Part shown: one piece after another, positions 1 to 8,397 of the stretch
Position numbering within the stretch: position 1 is the first letter of the stretch
Layout: every line of letters starts with the position of its first letter
Assembly: GCA_049658265.1 (NCBI GenBank)
Contig: JBASOM010000021.1
Location: 14,420-78,419 of the forward strand
Length of the DNA: 64,000 nt
Direction: 5' to 3'
Source: DTU063 sp001512695
GTDB lineage: Bacteria; Bacillota; Thermosediminibacteria; Thermosediminibacterales; Tepidanaerobacteraceae
The notes under the pieces: generated by a model
The model's input: only the letters and a program-made list of their open reading frames with translations
Database searches by the model: none
Told to the model about the DNA's origin: nothing
Translations under genes and position numbers: made by a program

Positions 1-87
1 TACTCGCCCATCTAATATAAGTGTTTCACTGGCCCTCCGCGAAGCAATCCCCGCTTGAGATAAGAATTTTTGCAATCGTATTTGCAA
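1..87 (-). CDS. rluB: Ribosomal large subunit pseudouridine synthase B, N-terminus only
   Basis: Only the first 29 codons lie inside the window; the gene continues past the left edge. The minus strand reads M-Q-I-R-L-Q-K-F-L-S-Q-A-G-I-A-S-R-R, the typical start of the S4 RNA-binding domain of RluB/RsuA pseudouridine synthases, which modify 23S rRNA. The start is a TTG with GGGGAG six bases upstream. The order dacB, spmA, spmB, rluB is well known in Firmicutes, which supports the call even though the catalytic domain is not visible. The open frame is too short to separate RluB from other S4-type synthases by sequence alone. Confidence 0.8.
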   Translation of the reverse strand, partial: MQIRLQKFLSQAGIASRRASETLILDGRV

Positions 88-177
88 CTATAACTCCCCT
101 TTTATCTCTAATATTAAACATATATAATGCTTTTTCCTGCTTTGATTGCTTTTATTGTGATTACAAAACCAAGTTGA

Positions 178-208
178 AAAAAACTGATTCAAGATTGAAT
201 CAGTTTTT
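178..208 (-). terminator. Rho-independent terminator after the ProC-like gene
   Basis: The inverted repeat AAACTGATTC / GAATCAGTTT with a 6-base loop is flanked by A and T runs on both sides. It overlaps the stop codon of the gene ending at 208 and closes the regulator-mutase transcription unit. The A/T flanks would let it work in both directions. Confidence 0.8.
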
Positions 209-885
209 CACTGTTGATTTATTTTCTGTATCAATTTCTGTACAAAAGGTCCTCCCTCGCCCAAAGCAAATGCACTCATGGTACCACATGCCACATTTCT
301 AATGGCAAAACTAATATATTCGGGAGGGATGTTGATTTCTTCAAGTCTTTTCATTATGTTCAGGGCCGCTCTAATTGCTTCTTCACTGGCAATATTGTTT
401 ATATTTTTAACTAATATTTCATCGCCAAAACATACAGTACCCAGCAGAGAAAATATCTTAGCTACTCTATTTCGTATGGTAATATCTTCACTGTCGATAA
501 CAATTAAAGGTAGTTCACCGGTTGAGGCCATGTGCTGTGCATGCCCGATAATTTTAGCGGCAGCTATCTTGCTTAATTTTTTTAAGGGGTCAAGAGCTAT
601 CTTCTCCGTATTAGTAGAAACATTGATTACTACCTGCTGCTGCTGCAATACGGATTTTAGCTCAGATATAGCCTGATGAATTGCATCGGCAGGCAATGCC
701 AAAATAACATAATCTGATAGAGCGAGAAGAGAATAACTATCCGTTGCTATGGCTGATATTTCCTTTGCCAATAGGCCACATTTTCTCAAATCTTTATCGA
801 TTAAAATAATGTTATACTGAGAATTTAATTTACGGGCAATAAAGCTGCCCATGCGACCGGCACCTATAATGGCAACTGTTTCCAT
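208..885 (-). CDS. NAD(P)-binding protein related to ProC / F420-NADP oxidoreductase
   Basis: This 225-aa protein begins with a Rossmann dinucleotide fold. GAGRMG at residues 8-13 is the glycine loop, and an acidic ILIDKD follows beta-2, which favours NAD. The overall layout resembles pyrroline-5-carboxylate reductase and the F420-dependent NADP reductase group: an N-terminal nucleotide domain to about residue 145, then a helical C-terminal part of about 80 residues. ProC itself is usually near 265 aa, so this copy is short. ATG follows AGGGGG by seven bases. It is the last gene of the regulator-mutase unit, ten bases after the KamB-like gene. By inference it could reduce an imine or keto product of the locus; the substrate is not readable. 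Confidence 0.6.
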   Translation of the reverse strand: METVAIIGAGRMGSFIARKLNSQYNIILIDKDLRKCGLLAKEISAIATDSYSLLALSDYVILALPADAIHQAISELKSVLQQQQVVINVSTNTEKIALDPLKKLSKIAAAKIIGHAQHMASTGELPLIVIDSEDITIRNRVAKIFSLLGTVCFGDEILVKNINNIASEEAIRAALNIMKRLEEINIPPEYISFAIRNVACGTMSAFALGEGGPFVQKLIQKINQQ

Positions 886-895
886 ATTCAGCCCC

Positions 896-1987
896 CTAAC
901 TCTGTTTTTCTAAACAAGCTAATAGGGTATTTAACAAAGTGGTAGCACCTTCGTGTTTTATATCGATTACCGGTACTTTTACTGCCTTTCGCATTTTCTC
1001 CAATAATTCGTGCTTGTCAATGTAGCCTGGCTCGTACATATCCTTCTCAAAACGATACTTTGGATAGAAAGGATTTACCGTAATTGCCAATAAGGGAAGC
1101 TTTCGCAAAGTCTTTACATTGCCGCCGTTTTCTTTTATTCTATTGATTTCATTTAATAGATTTTCCGGTTCCCCACCGGTGAGTAATTTTATGGAGTCTT
1201 TGATCACTAAAGTTCTGTTTGCCCATAGTTTGCCCATACCATCGTTGAGCTGTTTTAGGGCACTTTCTGCTATCAATGCAGGAATGAAGATGATTCGCGT
1301 ATCTTCAATCCTGTCGATGATTTCCTTTACCGTTGAATCATCGATAAGAGAACCATAATTTAACAGTTTTTTTTCTTCATTCAAATTTTCTGGGAAAAGT
1401 ATTATTTTGTCTGCTTGAACAGAATGAAGAAATTCATCATTTGATATATCAGCCAAATTGAGTAAGTCATATAAAGCCTTTGTTTCCTTTACTAAAATAT
1501 CAATATTCACGTTGCGGGCAGCACCAGTTGCTATAATAATCCCATCCGTTTCAATCATGGGTGCTATACGATTTAATGCTCCATCAACTAAAACAATTTT
1601 GCATCCAAAATCATCAATCATTCTATTTTCTACATATCTCAATTGACTGCCCTTATTTGGTCCTGCCACCACTGCCAAGCCTTCTTTAACAACTCTTACT
1701 ATGTTTATATTGCCCAGGGGCGTTTTGATATCTGTTGTTTCCAATATTTCATACTTTGCATTTCCGCCGCAGAGACATTTCTGAGCAGTTGCCAAAATGG
1801 TGTTCTCTCTTACAAATAAACGAGGTTTTGGTAATCTGGTTATATTGTCAATTTCTTCTCCATCATAGCCGATACTTGTTAAGCCAATGGAAATATTTAT
1901 CTTGTACAATTCATTTAAAATAGCAGAAGTGGTGGTAGTTTTCCCCGTATTCTTTGCAGTTCCTGCTATGCCTACTATTAAGCTCAT
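896..1987 (-). CDS. KamB-like P-loop protein, putative B12-mutase reactivase
   Basis: This 363-aa protein opens with IVGIAGTAKNTGKTT, a Walker A-like loop at residues 4-18. No second well-known domain is evident. Lysine 5,6-aminomutase operons carry a P-loop protein, KamB, described as a reactivase subunit, and the N-terminus and placement directly after a B12 mutase gene agree with such a role: swapping damaged cobalamin in an aminomutase. No MutS-like KamC partner is present here. AGGGGG lies six bases before the ATG at 1987, which decides that start over the longer frame from 2014. The assignment rests on my memory of the family, not on a search. Confidence 0.5.
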   Translation of the reverse strand: MSLIVGIAGTAKNTGKTTTTSAILNELYKINISIGLTSIGYDGEEIDNITRLPKPRLFVRENTILATAQKCLCGGNAKYEILETTDIKTPLGNINIVRVVKEGLAVVAGPNKGSQLRYVENRMIDDFGCKIVLVDGALNRIAPMIETDGIIIATGAARNVNIDILVKETKALYDLLNLADISNDEFLHSVQADKIILFPENLNEEKKLLNYGSLIDDSTVKEIIDRIEDTRIIFIPALIAESALKQLNDGMGKLWANRTLVIKDSIKLLTGGEPENLLNEINRIKENGGNVKTLRKLPLLAITVNPFYPKYRFEKDMYEPGYIDKHELLEKMRKAVKVPVIDIKHEGATTLLNTLLACLEKQS

Positions 1988-2034
1988 CATTAACCCCCTA
2001 TTAGGCGAAATCAAAACACCGCATGGTGAAATTT

Positions 2035-3849
2035 TTACGCCTTGGTCAACACCGAATTCCTGCCAGCTCTTCCCGGATATGCTCCATCTTCACGACTTCC
2101 AAGTAAACCCTGGTATAAAGCATCTATGAAACTGCCGTTTTTCACCACGGACTCTAATACTTTCTCAATCCCTTCTTCCATTTCCTCGGCCCATTTTTTA
2201 GCATTTTCCGTTGGCTCCATGTTAGCGTGACCAAAGAACCTAAATGATGCCTGGGTTGCTCTCAGTGTATCAATTCTGGAAGCTGCGGTTATTGGACCTT
2301 TAGAAAAGGCTTCATCAGATGATGCTATTGAAATGCCGTCTACTCCTAATGAAGATGCAAGGGACGCGTGAAGTGCTGTCATCAGTGATGACTGAACTCT
2401 ATCTTCAGTTTGGGTTAAGAATCCAATCGGTGCGCCACACCATATTGGTGCATTGACAATATTTCTTAGGCAATAAATTTTTGCTGCATTGAAATCCACG
2501 TAGTTATCTTCCATTTGACCATTAATCATGACTTCCGGTGAGTAGCAAAATAGTGGCTGGAGTATTGGTTTACCACCGAGTCTCAAGCCGAGTTTTGAAA
2601 CTATTAGCATGCCTGCAAATGCTTTATATGCTGGAACGCCGGAAAGCTCTTCATTTGTAACTACATCAAAGGGCATGCTAAATTCAGCTGCATACTTTAT
2701 GGCAGCCACAGCATCTACGGTGAGCCGCTCGGGATCAGTTCCACCACTTAATGATCCGTAAGCAATGTTTATTTTTGTCAAATCTGCCCCAATTTTACCA
2801 GCTATTACCACGGTTTCAGGGGTATTCAATCCTCTGTGTGCTCTGACCTGCCAGAGGGTATACGGCGCCAGGGATTCTTTAATACTTTTTAGGTTTTCAT
2901 AAGTTATTATAGACCCGTCTTCCTCGTGTGTTATGTAACCTTCTAAAAATCCTTCGGTTCTTGCTCCCCAAGATGGATCAAAGTGTATGACGCCATCTGC
3001 TCCCCAAGCTTCACAAGATTTTATATGCGCAATGTCCATAAACGGGCAGCCTGTTCCGTATTGTATGAATACTACAGGGTTTTTATCCGTATGCTGGAGC
3101 TTCATTGGCCTCATTCGAGAATTAACATCACCAACGTATTTACTCAGTGCACTTACTTCATCACTCGAGAGTGGTCGGGTTTTTTCACGATACTTACCGG
3201 CTTCATAAAAGGATTTCACTACATCGTCGCATAATTTAGCATATTCCCTGCGAAATTTATCTTTTTCTGATTCACTGGTGCTCTCTATTATCTGCCGGCG
3301 AAGCTCAGCCCTCATAATTGCCGTAGTAGTTTTATCACTTACATAGTCAAGAATTCCATCGACTATAGTATCGAGTAGTTTTTCTATTCTTTTATTGTTG
3401 AAATCGTACTTGTAATCTGCTGTAATATCCTTCTTTTCCTGCTTAACCCCGGTTTCTGCAGGTATATATTCTCTATCTTCAACAAAAGCTACAGCTTCCT
3501 CCACAGTTGTTCCCGGACCAAAGCCTGCATCAAAACCCAGCTCTGCAGCAAGTTCCGGTCGTATTGCCATTCCACCTATGCCTATTTTTACCCTATCTCT
3601 TAAGCCAGCAGCTTCAGCCAGGTCGATAAATTTGCCCAAGATTTCTGCTACACCGTAACCTAAAGTACGGCTGATTAAAACAACATCTGCCTTGTTGTCA
3701 ATTATAGCTTTAATAATCTCCTCCTGCGTATGGTCTGGAGGCATGAGTATAGTATCATGGCCATTTTGTTCCAGGCCCCGCTTTATCATTTTTAGCCCAA
3801 TATCGTGAACTGGGTCCAAGGGTGCTAATAAAACTTTCTTTCTGCTCAT
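2035..3849 (-). CDS. Cobalamin-binding mutase with N-terminal B12 domain (aminomutase-like)
   Basis: This 604-aa protein has a B12-binding Rossmann domain at about residues 1-125. It carries D12-P-V-H15-D-I-G18, then LISRTLGYG and AGLRDRV, as in glutamate mutase S, OraE and KamE. A linker (126-245) leads to a C-terminal part (about 255-560) with a TIM-barrel-like pattern of alternating hydrophobic strands, as in OraE, KamD or MutE catalytic subunits. The usual signature is D-x-H-x-x-G; here Asp is one residue further from His. In OraE the B12 domain is C-terminal, so the domain order is reversed. GGGAGGAG six bases before ATG 3849 fixes the start. It probably catalyses an adenosylcobalamin-dependent 1,2-rearrangement; the substrate is unknown. 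Confidence 0.65.
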   Translation of the reverse strand: MSRKKVLLAPLDPVHDIGLKMIKRGLEQNGHDTILMPPDHTQEEIIKAIIDNKADVVLISRTLGYGVAEILGKFIDLAEAAGLRDRVKIGIGGMAIRPELAAELGFDAGFGPGTTVEEAVAFVEDREYIPAETGVKQEKKDITADYKYDFNNKRIEKLLDTIVDGILDYVSDKTTTAIMRAELRRQIIESTSESEKDKFRREYAKLCDDVVKSFYEAGKYREKTRPLSSDEVSALSKYVGDVNSRMRPMKLQHTDKNPVVFIQYGTGCPFMDIAHIKSCEAWGADGVIHFDPSWGARTEGFLEGYITHEEDGSIITYENLKSIKESLAPYTLWQVRAHRGLNTPETVVIAGKIGADLTKINIAYGSLSGGTDPERLTVDAVAAIKYAAEFSMPFDVVTNEELSGVPAYKAFAGMLIVSKLGLRLGGKPILQPLFCYSPEVMINGQMEDNYVDFNAAKIYCLRNIVNAPIWCGAPIGFLTQTEDRVQSSLMTALHASLASSLGVDGISIASSDEAFSKGPITAASRIDTLRATQASFRFFGHANMEPTENAKKWAEEMEEGIEKVLESVVKNGSFIDALYQGLLGSREDGAYPGRAGRNSVLTKA

Positions 3850-3862
3850 GACATACTCCTCC

Positions 3863-4096
3863 CTAATTGCTTTGATCAAAGAGCCAGCTATATCTATCGC
3901 CGGGCTTATAGATGTATCCTCTGGCCCGAATTCTCGCGCCAGGACCTTGATGCTGGATGAAGACTATAGTTGTATCTTTAAAGCCTAGTTTTTCCATTAA
4001 TTCCAATGTAAATTTCTCTGCTTCCTCTTCGTCTTTGCAAACCAAATATGTCTCCAGGTCAACGGCGTCCATTACTTTTTCCAAGATGTCCGACAT
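3863..4096 (-). CDS. Small acidic protein, putative mutase partner subunit
   Basis: This 77-aa protein is encoded 13 bases upstream of the B12 mutase and has a strong GGAGGAG five bases before its ATG. The first half is acidic and helical. The second half (about residues 34-77) looks like beta strands containing TTIVFIQHQGPG and a glycine/arginine-rich turn. I do not recognise the family. OraS, the small ornithine aminomutase subunit, is longer (about 120 aa) and I see no clear match. Tight linkage suggests it is a subunit or chaperone of the mutase; that is inference only. Confidence 0.6.
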   Translation of the reverse strand: MSDILEKVMDAVDLETYLVCKDEEEAEKFTLELMEKLGFKDTTIVFIQHQGPGARIRARGYIYKPGDRYSWLFDQSN

Positions 4097-4138
4097 GCTA
4101 TCTCCTCCTATACTCAAATAGTCCAGAATATCATACAC

Positions 4139-4891
4139 TTAATCATTATCTGAACTGCTGTCATCTACCCCATTGACTATTTCCCAGTATCTCTTAACAT
4201 CTCTTTCTAGCTTCTCTATATGATCGATCATTGCTTTTTCTGCCAATTCGGGATTTCTTGAAGCGATAGCTTCAAAAATCTTTTTGTGGTCTAAAAGGAC
4301 CGTACTTTTGACTTCTTTTCTTATAAACTCAAGCATTGGTGACAGTTGACCGTGCTGTCTGATTAAATCCATTGCTGCATCCAATACTCTATTTCGGGCG
4401 GCTTTGGAAATTATCTTGTGAAACTCCACATCATCATCAGCTATGGAAATACCTTCTTTGACATGCATCTGCTGTCTTTTAACAATGTTTTGCATTTCGC
4501 TGATTTCTTCATCAGTTATATACATTGCTGCCAACTTTGCCAATTGGCTCTCAATGGCTTTTCTCGCTATTAATAAATCAAGCAATTCTTGTTTGCCGGT
4601 TACCTTTATAACATTGAGCAATTCCTTGCCGTAATGATTGATTGTATTCTCACGTTCCAGTTCCCTTAGCTTTTTTTTGCCCGCTGGAGTCAACTTTCTA
4701 CCCTTAAAACCAATTTTTTCCGTATAACCCTTTATATCTAACTGCCTCAATATTCTACCAACAGTGGCTTCACTAATATTTATACCCTGCATTTGTAAAA
4801 TGTTGCGTACGTAACCTGAGCCCACAGGAACTTCAGAATTATCTATGGATTTTAAAATTAAAAATAACATCCGCATTTTATCATGTTGCAT
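4139..4891 (-). CDS. Transcriptional regulator: winged helix plus FCD domain
   Basis: This 250-aa protein has an N-terminal winged helix (about residues 5-75, with SEATVGRILRQLDIKG as the probable recognition helix). This resembles the NrpR/RNase R-type helix-turn-helix rather than a standard GntR domain. The C-terminal part (about 95-235) fits the all-helical FCD ligand domain of FadR-type regulators, including DDDVEFHKII and further histidines that often bind a metal. FCD domains sense small carboxylates or amino acids. The gene is first in the unit leading into the 77-aa protein and the mutase, and faces the end of the flavoprotein operon. It probably controls both halves of the locus. ATG follows GGGGG by seven bases. 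Confidence 0.7.
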   Translation of the reverse strand: MQHDKMRMLFLILKSIDNSEVPVGSGYVRNILQMQGINISEATVGRILRQLDIKGYTEKIGFKGRKLTPAGKKKLRELERENTINHYGKELLNVIKVTGKQELLDLLIARKAIESQLAKLAAMYITDEEISEMQNIVKRQQMHVKEGISIADDDVEFHKIISKAARNRVLDAAMDLIRQHGQLSPMLEFIRKEVKSTVLLDHKKIFEAIASRNPELAEKAMIDHIEKLERDVKRYWEIVNGVDDSSSDND

Positions 4892-4973
4892 GTCAAACCC
4901 CCATTTTAATACTTACATAATTAACTATACATAAATTTTCTAGTACAGCACCGGTTAAAACTATAAATTTAAT

Positions 4974-5002
4974 ATTATGGCATATCATTAAACTTTTAAC
5001 AA
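4974..5002 (-). promoter_or_regulatory. Possible sigma-A promoter of the regulator-mutase unit
   Basis: TTGTTA and CATAAT are separated by 17 bases on the minus strand, about 85 bases upstream of the regulator start and just downstream of the terminator of the preceding operon. The match is moderate. Confidence 0.35.
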
Positions 5003-5010
5003 AATGATTG

Positions 5011-5046
5011 AAAATAAAAGGAGTCAGTGATGACCCCTTTTATTTT
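5011..5046 (-). terminator. Terminator of the flavoprotein/PLP enzyme operon
   Basis: The hairpin AAAAGGAGTCA / TGACCCCTTTT has one mismatch and a GTGA loop, and is followed on the minus strand by TTTTATTTT. It lies 20 bases after the flavoprotein stop and separates the two transcription units of the locus. Confidence 0.75.
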
Positions 5047-5066
5047 CGCATTTGATGCATAATATG

Positions 5067-6350
5067 TTATACAACTTTCTGATTAAACACGTCAGTCATT
5101 CCTGCTTTTTCTACACGTTCCTTTATTGCATTTACATCGGTAGAATACAAACCTAATTCTTTCATTCTCTCAAAGTATACGGAGCCAGAAAAGGTGTATT
5201 TCTTAGATATACCTTCTTCAGTCTTCATCTGTTCCTTTACATAAGCAATAGCATCGCCTACTGCAAGTTCTGTTGGAATCTGTACAAGTTCTTTTCCAAC
5301 TGCCCACCTTACGGCATTGGCTCCAGCAAGAGTACCGGTGCAAATGGCTTCAGTATGGCCTACCAGAGGTCCTGCTTTTTCGCCAGCGCAAAATAGGTTT
5401 TCCAACCCTTCCGTCTTTAGATGATTATCTCTAGGTGAAAGAGCAAGATATCTTATGGAGTTGCCCAGGTTTCCTGCATAAGGATCTTCATACCTGGCAT
5501 TCTCAAATCCGGGGATTTGTCTTAAATCTTCTAAGGGGAAGAAGGGACTCATCAATTTTGCATGTCCAGTATCAAGTAGTATTACATTGTCCACGTACTC
5601 TTTCAAAGCGTACTGTTGACAGGCTTTTTTAGTAAGGATATCTGATCCTTCTTTTGAATGCTCCGGCACGGGTATAACTGCCACACCAGTTGAATTTAAC
5701 TTGTCTACAATTTCCTGTGAAAGTGATTCTTTAAAGAGTTTACAAGAGCCGCTCATAGCTCCATAACTGCCATCTGCTTTCTTAGCCATCATTTCTTTGA
5801 CGCCCATCTTGGCCGCAATGCTCACTCGGGGTCCATAGCTTGGGCACCTGTATACGCACATTGCGCATCCATTTCCGTACTTGGTACAATTGCTTTGAGG
5901 ACCAGCAGTTCCGGTACACTCAACAAAAACATCGCCTTCAAATTTTCTGTCATCTTCTGTGATCACAGCTAATATCTTGTTGCCCTCGCCAACTACATCC
6001 TTCACACGGCTTTCCGTATATACTTCAACACCTGCATCTATGAGGACTTTTTTGACTGCCGGTTCCACTAAAGCCACATCGTACAATGTTGCATGCTTGT
6101 GACCAGGAAACTCAATGTTTTTATGTCTCGCTACACTATCGGTAACTTGGAACAATTCGCCGCCACCCATAGCTATCATTTCTTCTGTAGCAGTAAACCT
6201 TCCGTTATTTCTCATGATACCGCCAACAAGGCCTGTTCCCAATAACATGTCAGTTCTTTCTAGCAAGACTACATCTGCACCGGCTTTTTTGGCTGATAAG
6301 GCAGCTGCAGTGCCGGCCCAGCCTCCTCCTATAACAACTACTTTGGGCAT
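5067..6350 (-). CDS. FAD-dependent oxidoreductase with Cys-rich motif
   Basis: This 427-aa flavoprotein starts with a dinucleotide-binding fold: GGGWAG at 8-13 and LLER at the end of beta-2. A GLENLFCAGEKAG segment near residue 330 is the second FAD contact typical of the GidA/fumarate-reductase-like superfamily. In the middle, CAMCVYRCPSYG forms a C-x2-C-x3-C cluster that could bind a metal or be redox active. Length and layout suit a soluble amine or amino acid dehydrogenase; the substrate cannot be read. AAAGGAGGT six bases before ATG gives a clear start. It is the last gene of the operon with the PLP enzyme, separated from it by a perfect hairpin. Confidence 0.7.
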   Translation of the reverse strand: MPKVVVIGGGWAGTAAALSAKKAGADVVLLERTDMLLGTGLVGGIMRNNGRFTATEEMIAMGGGELFQVTDSVARHKNIEFPGHKHATLYDVALVEPAVKKVLIDAGVEVYTESRVKDVVGEGNKILAVITEDDRKFEGDVFVECTGTAGPQSNCTKYGNGCAMCVYRCPSYGPRVSIAAKMGVKEMMAKKADGSYGAMSGSCKLFKESLSQEIVDKLNSTGVAVIPVPEHSKEGSDILTKKACQQYALKEYVDNVILLDTGHAKLMSPFFPLEDLRQIPGFENARYEDPYAGNLGNSIRYLALSPRDNHLKTEGLENLFCAGEKAGPLVGHTEAICTGTLAGANAVRWAVGKELVQIPTELAVGDAIAYVKEQMKTEEGISKKYTFSGSVYFERMKELGLYSTDVNAIKERVEKAGMTDVFNQKVV

Positions 6351-6377
6351 GCTAATACCTCCTTTGATTTTTCAGGC

Positions 6378-6404
6378 TGACGTCAAGGCTTTGCCTTGAC
6401 GTCA
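6378..6404 (-). repeat. Perfect 12-bp hairpin between PLP enzyme and flavoprotein genes
   Basis: TGACGTCAAGGC / GCCTTGACGTCA with a three-base loop, without mismatch. No T run follows, so it is not a standard terminator. It could be an mRNA-processing or stability element between the two cistrons, or a protein-binding palindrome. Confidence 0.75.
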
Positions 6405-6416
6405 TACAATTTCTAA

Positions 6417-7883
6417 TTAATCAATATATCCACTGTACTTGGCAATGATCTCCATGAGCTTGACAAGGGCTTTTACTGCATATCTGAACTTACTATCAAT
6501 GATCTGTCCCTCATCATCCGTAGTACCAAGGCCCGGTGAAATCAGAATGTTTCCGTCATAAGCAACTGTTGGAATGACACCCATCTGTGAGAGGCCTGTT
6601 TGCAATAACTGGCTTCCAGCATACATGTCTTCGATGGAGAAGATTGGGAATCCTAATTCGTCGCCTTCCCAGGTCTTTTCGTAGTTAACTTCAACGGCTC
6701 TGCTGTTGTAGGATTTGGATATGAGTATGCCTTTCTTAAGTTTAGGATGAATTTGTTCAAATTCTTCTTTAACAATATCGTACATGTCGTCAACGGGTTT
6801 CTTTAAGTTTTCAGGATTATCTCTCAATTCTTTCAGCGCTGCAATCATTCCGAGCATTGCTTCTTTACCTGGATCAAATCCAACATAAGCTGCTTTTCCA
6901 TAGGATGATGTGGTGCCGTAGCGGTCACCGTGCATTCCTAGGGCTCTGCGAATTGGTACCATAAATTCTTCTTTACCTATGATTAAACCTGACGTAGGTG
7001 ACCCGCTGGCCTTATCCATACTATAAATTATTACGTCTGCACCGCTCTTGGTAATATCATGACCAATGAAAGGAACTCCCCAAGCATTATCCAAAACATA
7101 GGGCACGTCAAAGTCTTTGGCAATTTCCGCCAAACGCTTCTGCAGTACAGGTACACCATCCTCGTCTTTTACGCCATAGCCGTATCCCGGTGTGTCGTAG
7201 GCAAGGGATGTGATACCAGTGAGCATCGTAGCATGGCGTTCGGCAACTTTCTTTATTTTTTCAGCTGAAGCTTCGGGATCGACATTGGTAAGCTGGAAAG
7301 TGGGGTGGAACTTAATACCGTGTACCGAATAATCGGCTCCTACCAATGGTACTATATACATACTTAAGTTATTTTGTCTCTTGCCATAGAAACCTAGTTC
7401 GCCGGCGGTTGAACCTCTGTCTGCAAGAACGTCTTTAAATCTGCCGGGGAAGGGTCTTCCGTAACCACCGTGGTGGTGTAGGTGTTTTTCATAGGGAATT
7501 ATATAACGGGCCTGATAATTGTCACCGCGCCCCTGCATTGGTGGTGAAAATAGAACGTCAAGGGCAACCCATATTCCTGCTTCACAGGTGCTAATTGGTG
7601 CAGCATCATATTCATCACCATAAACATCTTTAACTATTGATCTGATTTCGTCTACTAACTTAGATAAAGGAATTACTTCCTGAGCACCTTTCTCGACAGC
7701 TTCTCTTATATTTCTGCTCAAGGGAGAAGGACAGCCGGAAATAGCACCGGTCAAACCAAACTTACCTCTTAAATCTTCAGGAATTCCTATCTCATCTGCG
7801 GCTTTTTTCGCTTCCGCATAGATATTTGCAATGTTTGCTTGTAAATACTGATACATTTGAAACTTTTTGTTAAACTTTGCCAT
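6417..7883 (-). CDS. PLP-dependent enzyme, fold type I, SelA-like
   Basis: This 488-aa protein shows a fold-type I PLP site. VLDNAWG carries Asp265 for the pyridine nitrogen, and IIYSMDK has Lys291 as the likely Schiff-base lysine, followed by ASGSPTSGLIIGKEE. The last stretch resembles the DK-x2-G-x-P-x-G-I-I-x-G motif of SelA and D-glucosaminate-6-phosphate ammonia-lyase relatives. An unusual HLHHHGG segment lies at 134-140. It probably acts as a lyase, transferase or thiolase-like enzyme on an amino acid of the locus. AAGGAGG seven bases before ATG supports the start. The neighbouring RidA protein fits a product that passes through an enamine. Confidence 0.7.
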   Translation of the reverse strand: MAKFNKKFQMYQYLQANIANIYAEAKKAADEIGIPEDLRGKFGLTGAISGCPSPLSRNIREAVEKGAQEVIPLSKLVDEIRSIVKDVYGDEYDAAPISTCEAGIWVALDVLFSPPMQGRGDNYQARYIIPYEKHLHHHGGYGRPFPGRFKDVLADRGSTAGELGFYGKRQNNLSMYIVPLVGADYSVHGIKFHPTFQLTNVDPEASAEKIKKVAERHATMLTGITSLAYDTPGYGYGVKDEDGVPVLQKRLAEIAKDFDVPYVLDNAWGVPFIGHDITKSGADVIIYSMDKASGSPTSGLIIGKEEFMVPIRRALGMHGDRYGTTSSYGKAAYVGFDPGKEAMLGMIAALKELRDNPENLKKPVDDMYDIVKEEFEQIHPKLKKGILISKSYNSRAVEVNYEKTWEGDELGFPIFSIEDMYAGSQLLQTGLSQMGVIPTVAYDGNILISPGLGTTDDEGQIIDSKFRYAVKALVKLMEIIAKYSGYID

Positions 7884-7898
7884 TGTATTTCCTCCTTG

Positions 7899-8357
7899 TT
7901 ATTTTAATTTTACTATTAATTCAACTTCACAAGTGGCGTCCATAGGAAGCTGATTGACACCAACAGCCGAGCGTGCATGGGCACCTGCTTCACCAAATAT
8001 CTGGCCAAGCAGCTCTGAAGCTCCATTGATAACCTGAGGCTGCTGATTAAAACCATCGGCACTGTTTACAAAGCCAACAACCTTCACTATTTTTTCAACA
8101 TTATCTAAACTTCCAGCTAAAGACTTTACTATGCTGAGACAGTTTAATGCACATATCTTGGCTGCTTCATACGCGTCTTCTACGGAAACCTCATCACCGA
8201 CTTTACCTTTATACTTTAATTGTCCATCCACAAAGGGAATTTGACCTGCAGTATAAATATATTTGTCTACTTTTACACCGGGAACATATGCAGCTACCGG
8301 TTTTGGTGGTTCAGGTAACGCAAGACCTAATTCTTGAAGTTTTTTCTCGTACGACAT
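7899..8357 (-). CDS. RidA/YjgF-family protein
   Basis: This 152-aa protein is a member of the YER057c/YjgF/RidA group: IYTAGQIPF near the N-terminus, then AHARSAVGVNQLP, whose Arg is the residue that contacts the carboxylate of enamine substrates, and CEVELI with the conserved Glu near the end. RidA proteins hydrolyse reactive enamines and imines released by PLP enzymes. At 152 aa it is longer than the usual 125-130 aa. AAAGGAGGT before ATG 8357 decides the start over a longer frame. It is 15 bases upstream of the PLP enzyme gene, in the same operon. Confidence 0.85.
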   Translation of the reverse strand: MSYEKKLQELGLALPEPPKPVAAYVPGVKVDKYIYTAGQIPFVDGQLKYKGKVGDEVSVEDAYEAAKICALNCLSIVKSLAGSLDNVEKIVKVVGFVNSADGFNQQPQVINGASELLGQIFGEAGAHARSAVGVNQLPMDATCEVELIVKLK

Positions 8358-8397
8358 ACGCACAACACCTCCTTTCAAGTAGTGAAAATAAAAACCA

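Noticed and set aside
21..302. Plus-strand ORF of 93 codons at the left edge
   Set aside because: It covers the rluB start and the terminator on the opposite strand and has no ribosome binding site.
278..676. Plus-strand ORF of 132 codons
   Set aside because: It is antisense to the ProC-like gene; composition is a shadow of the coding frame.
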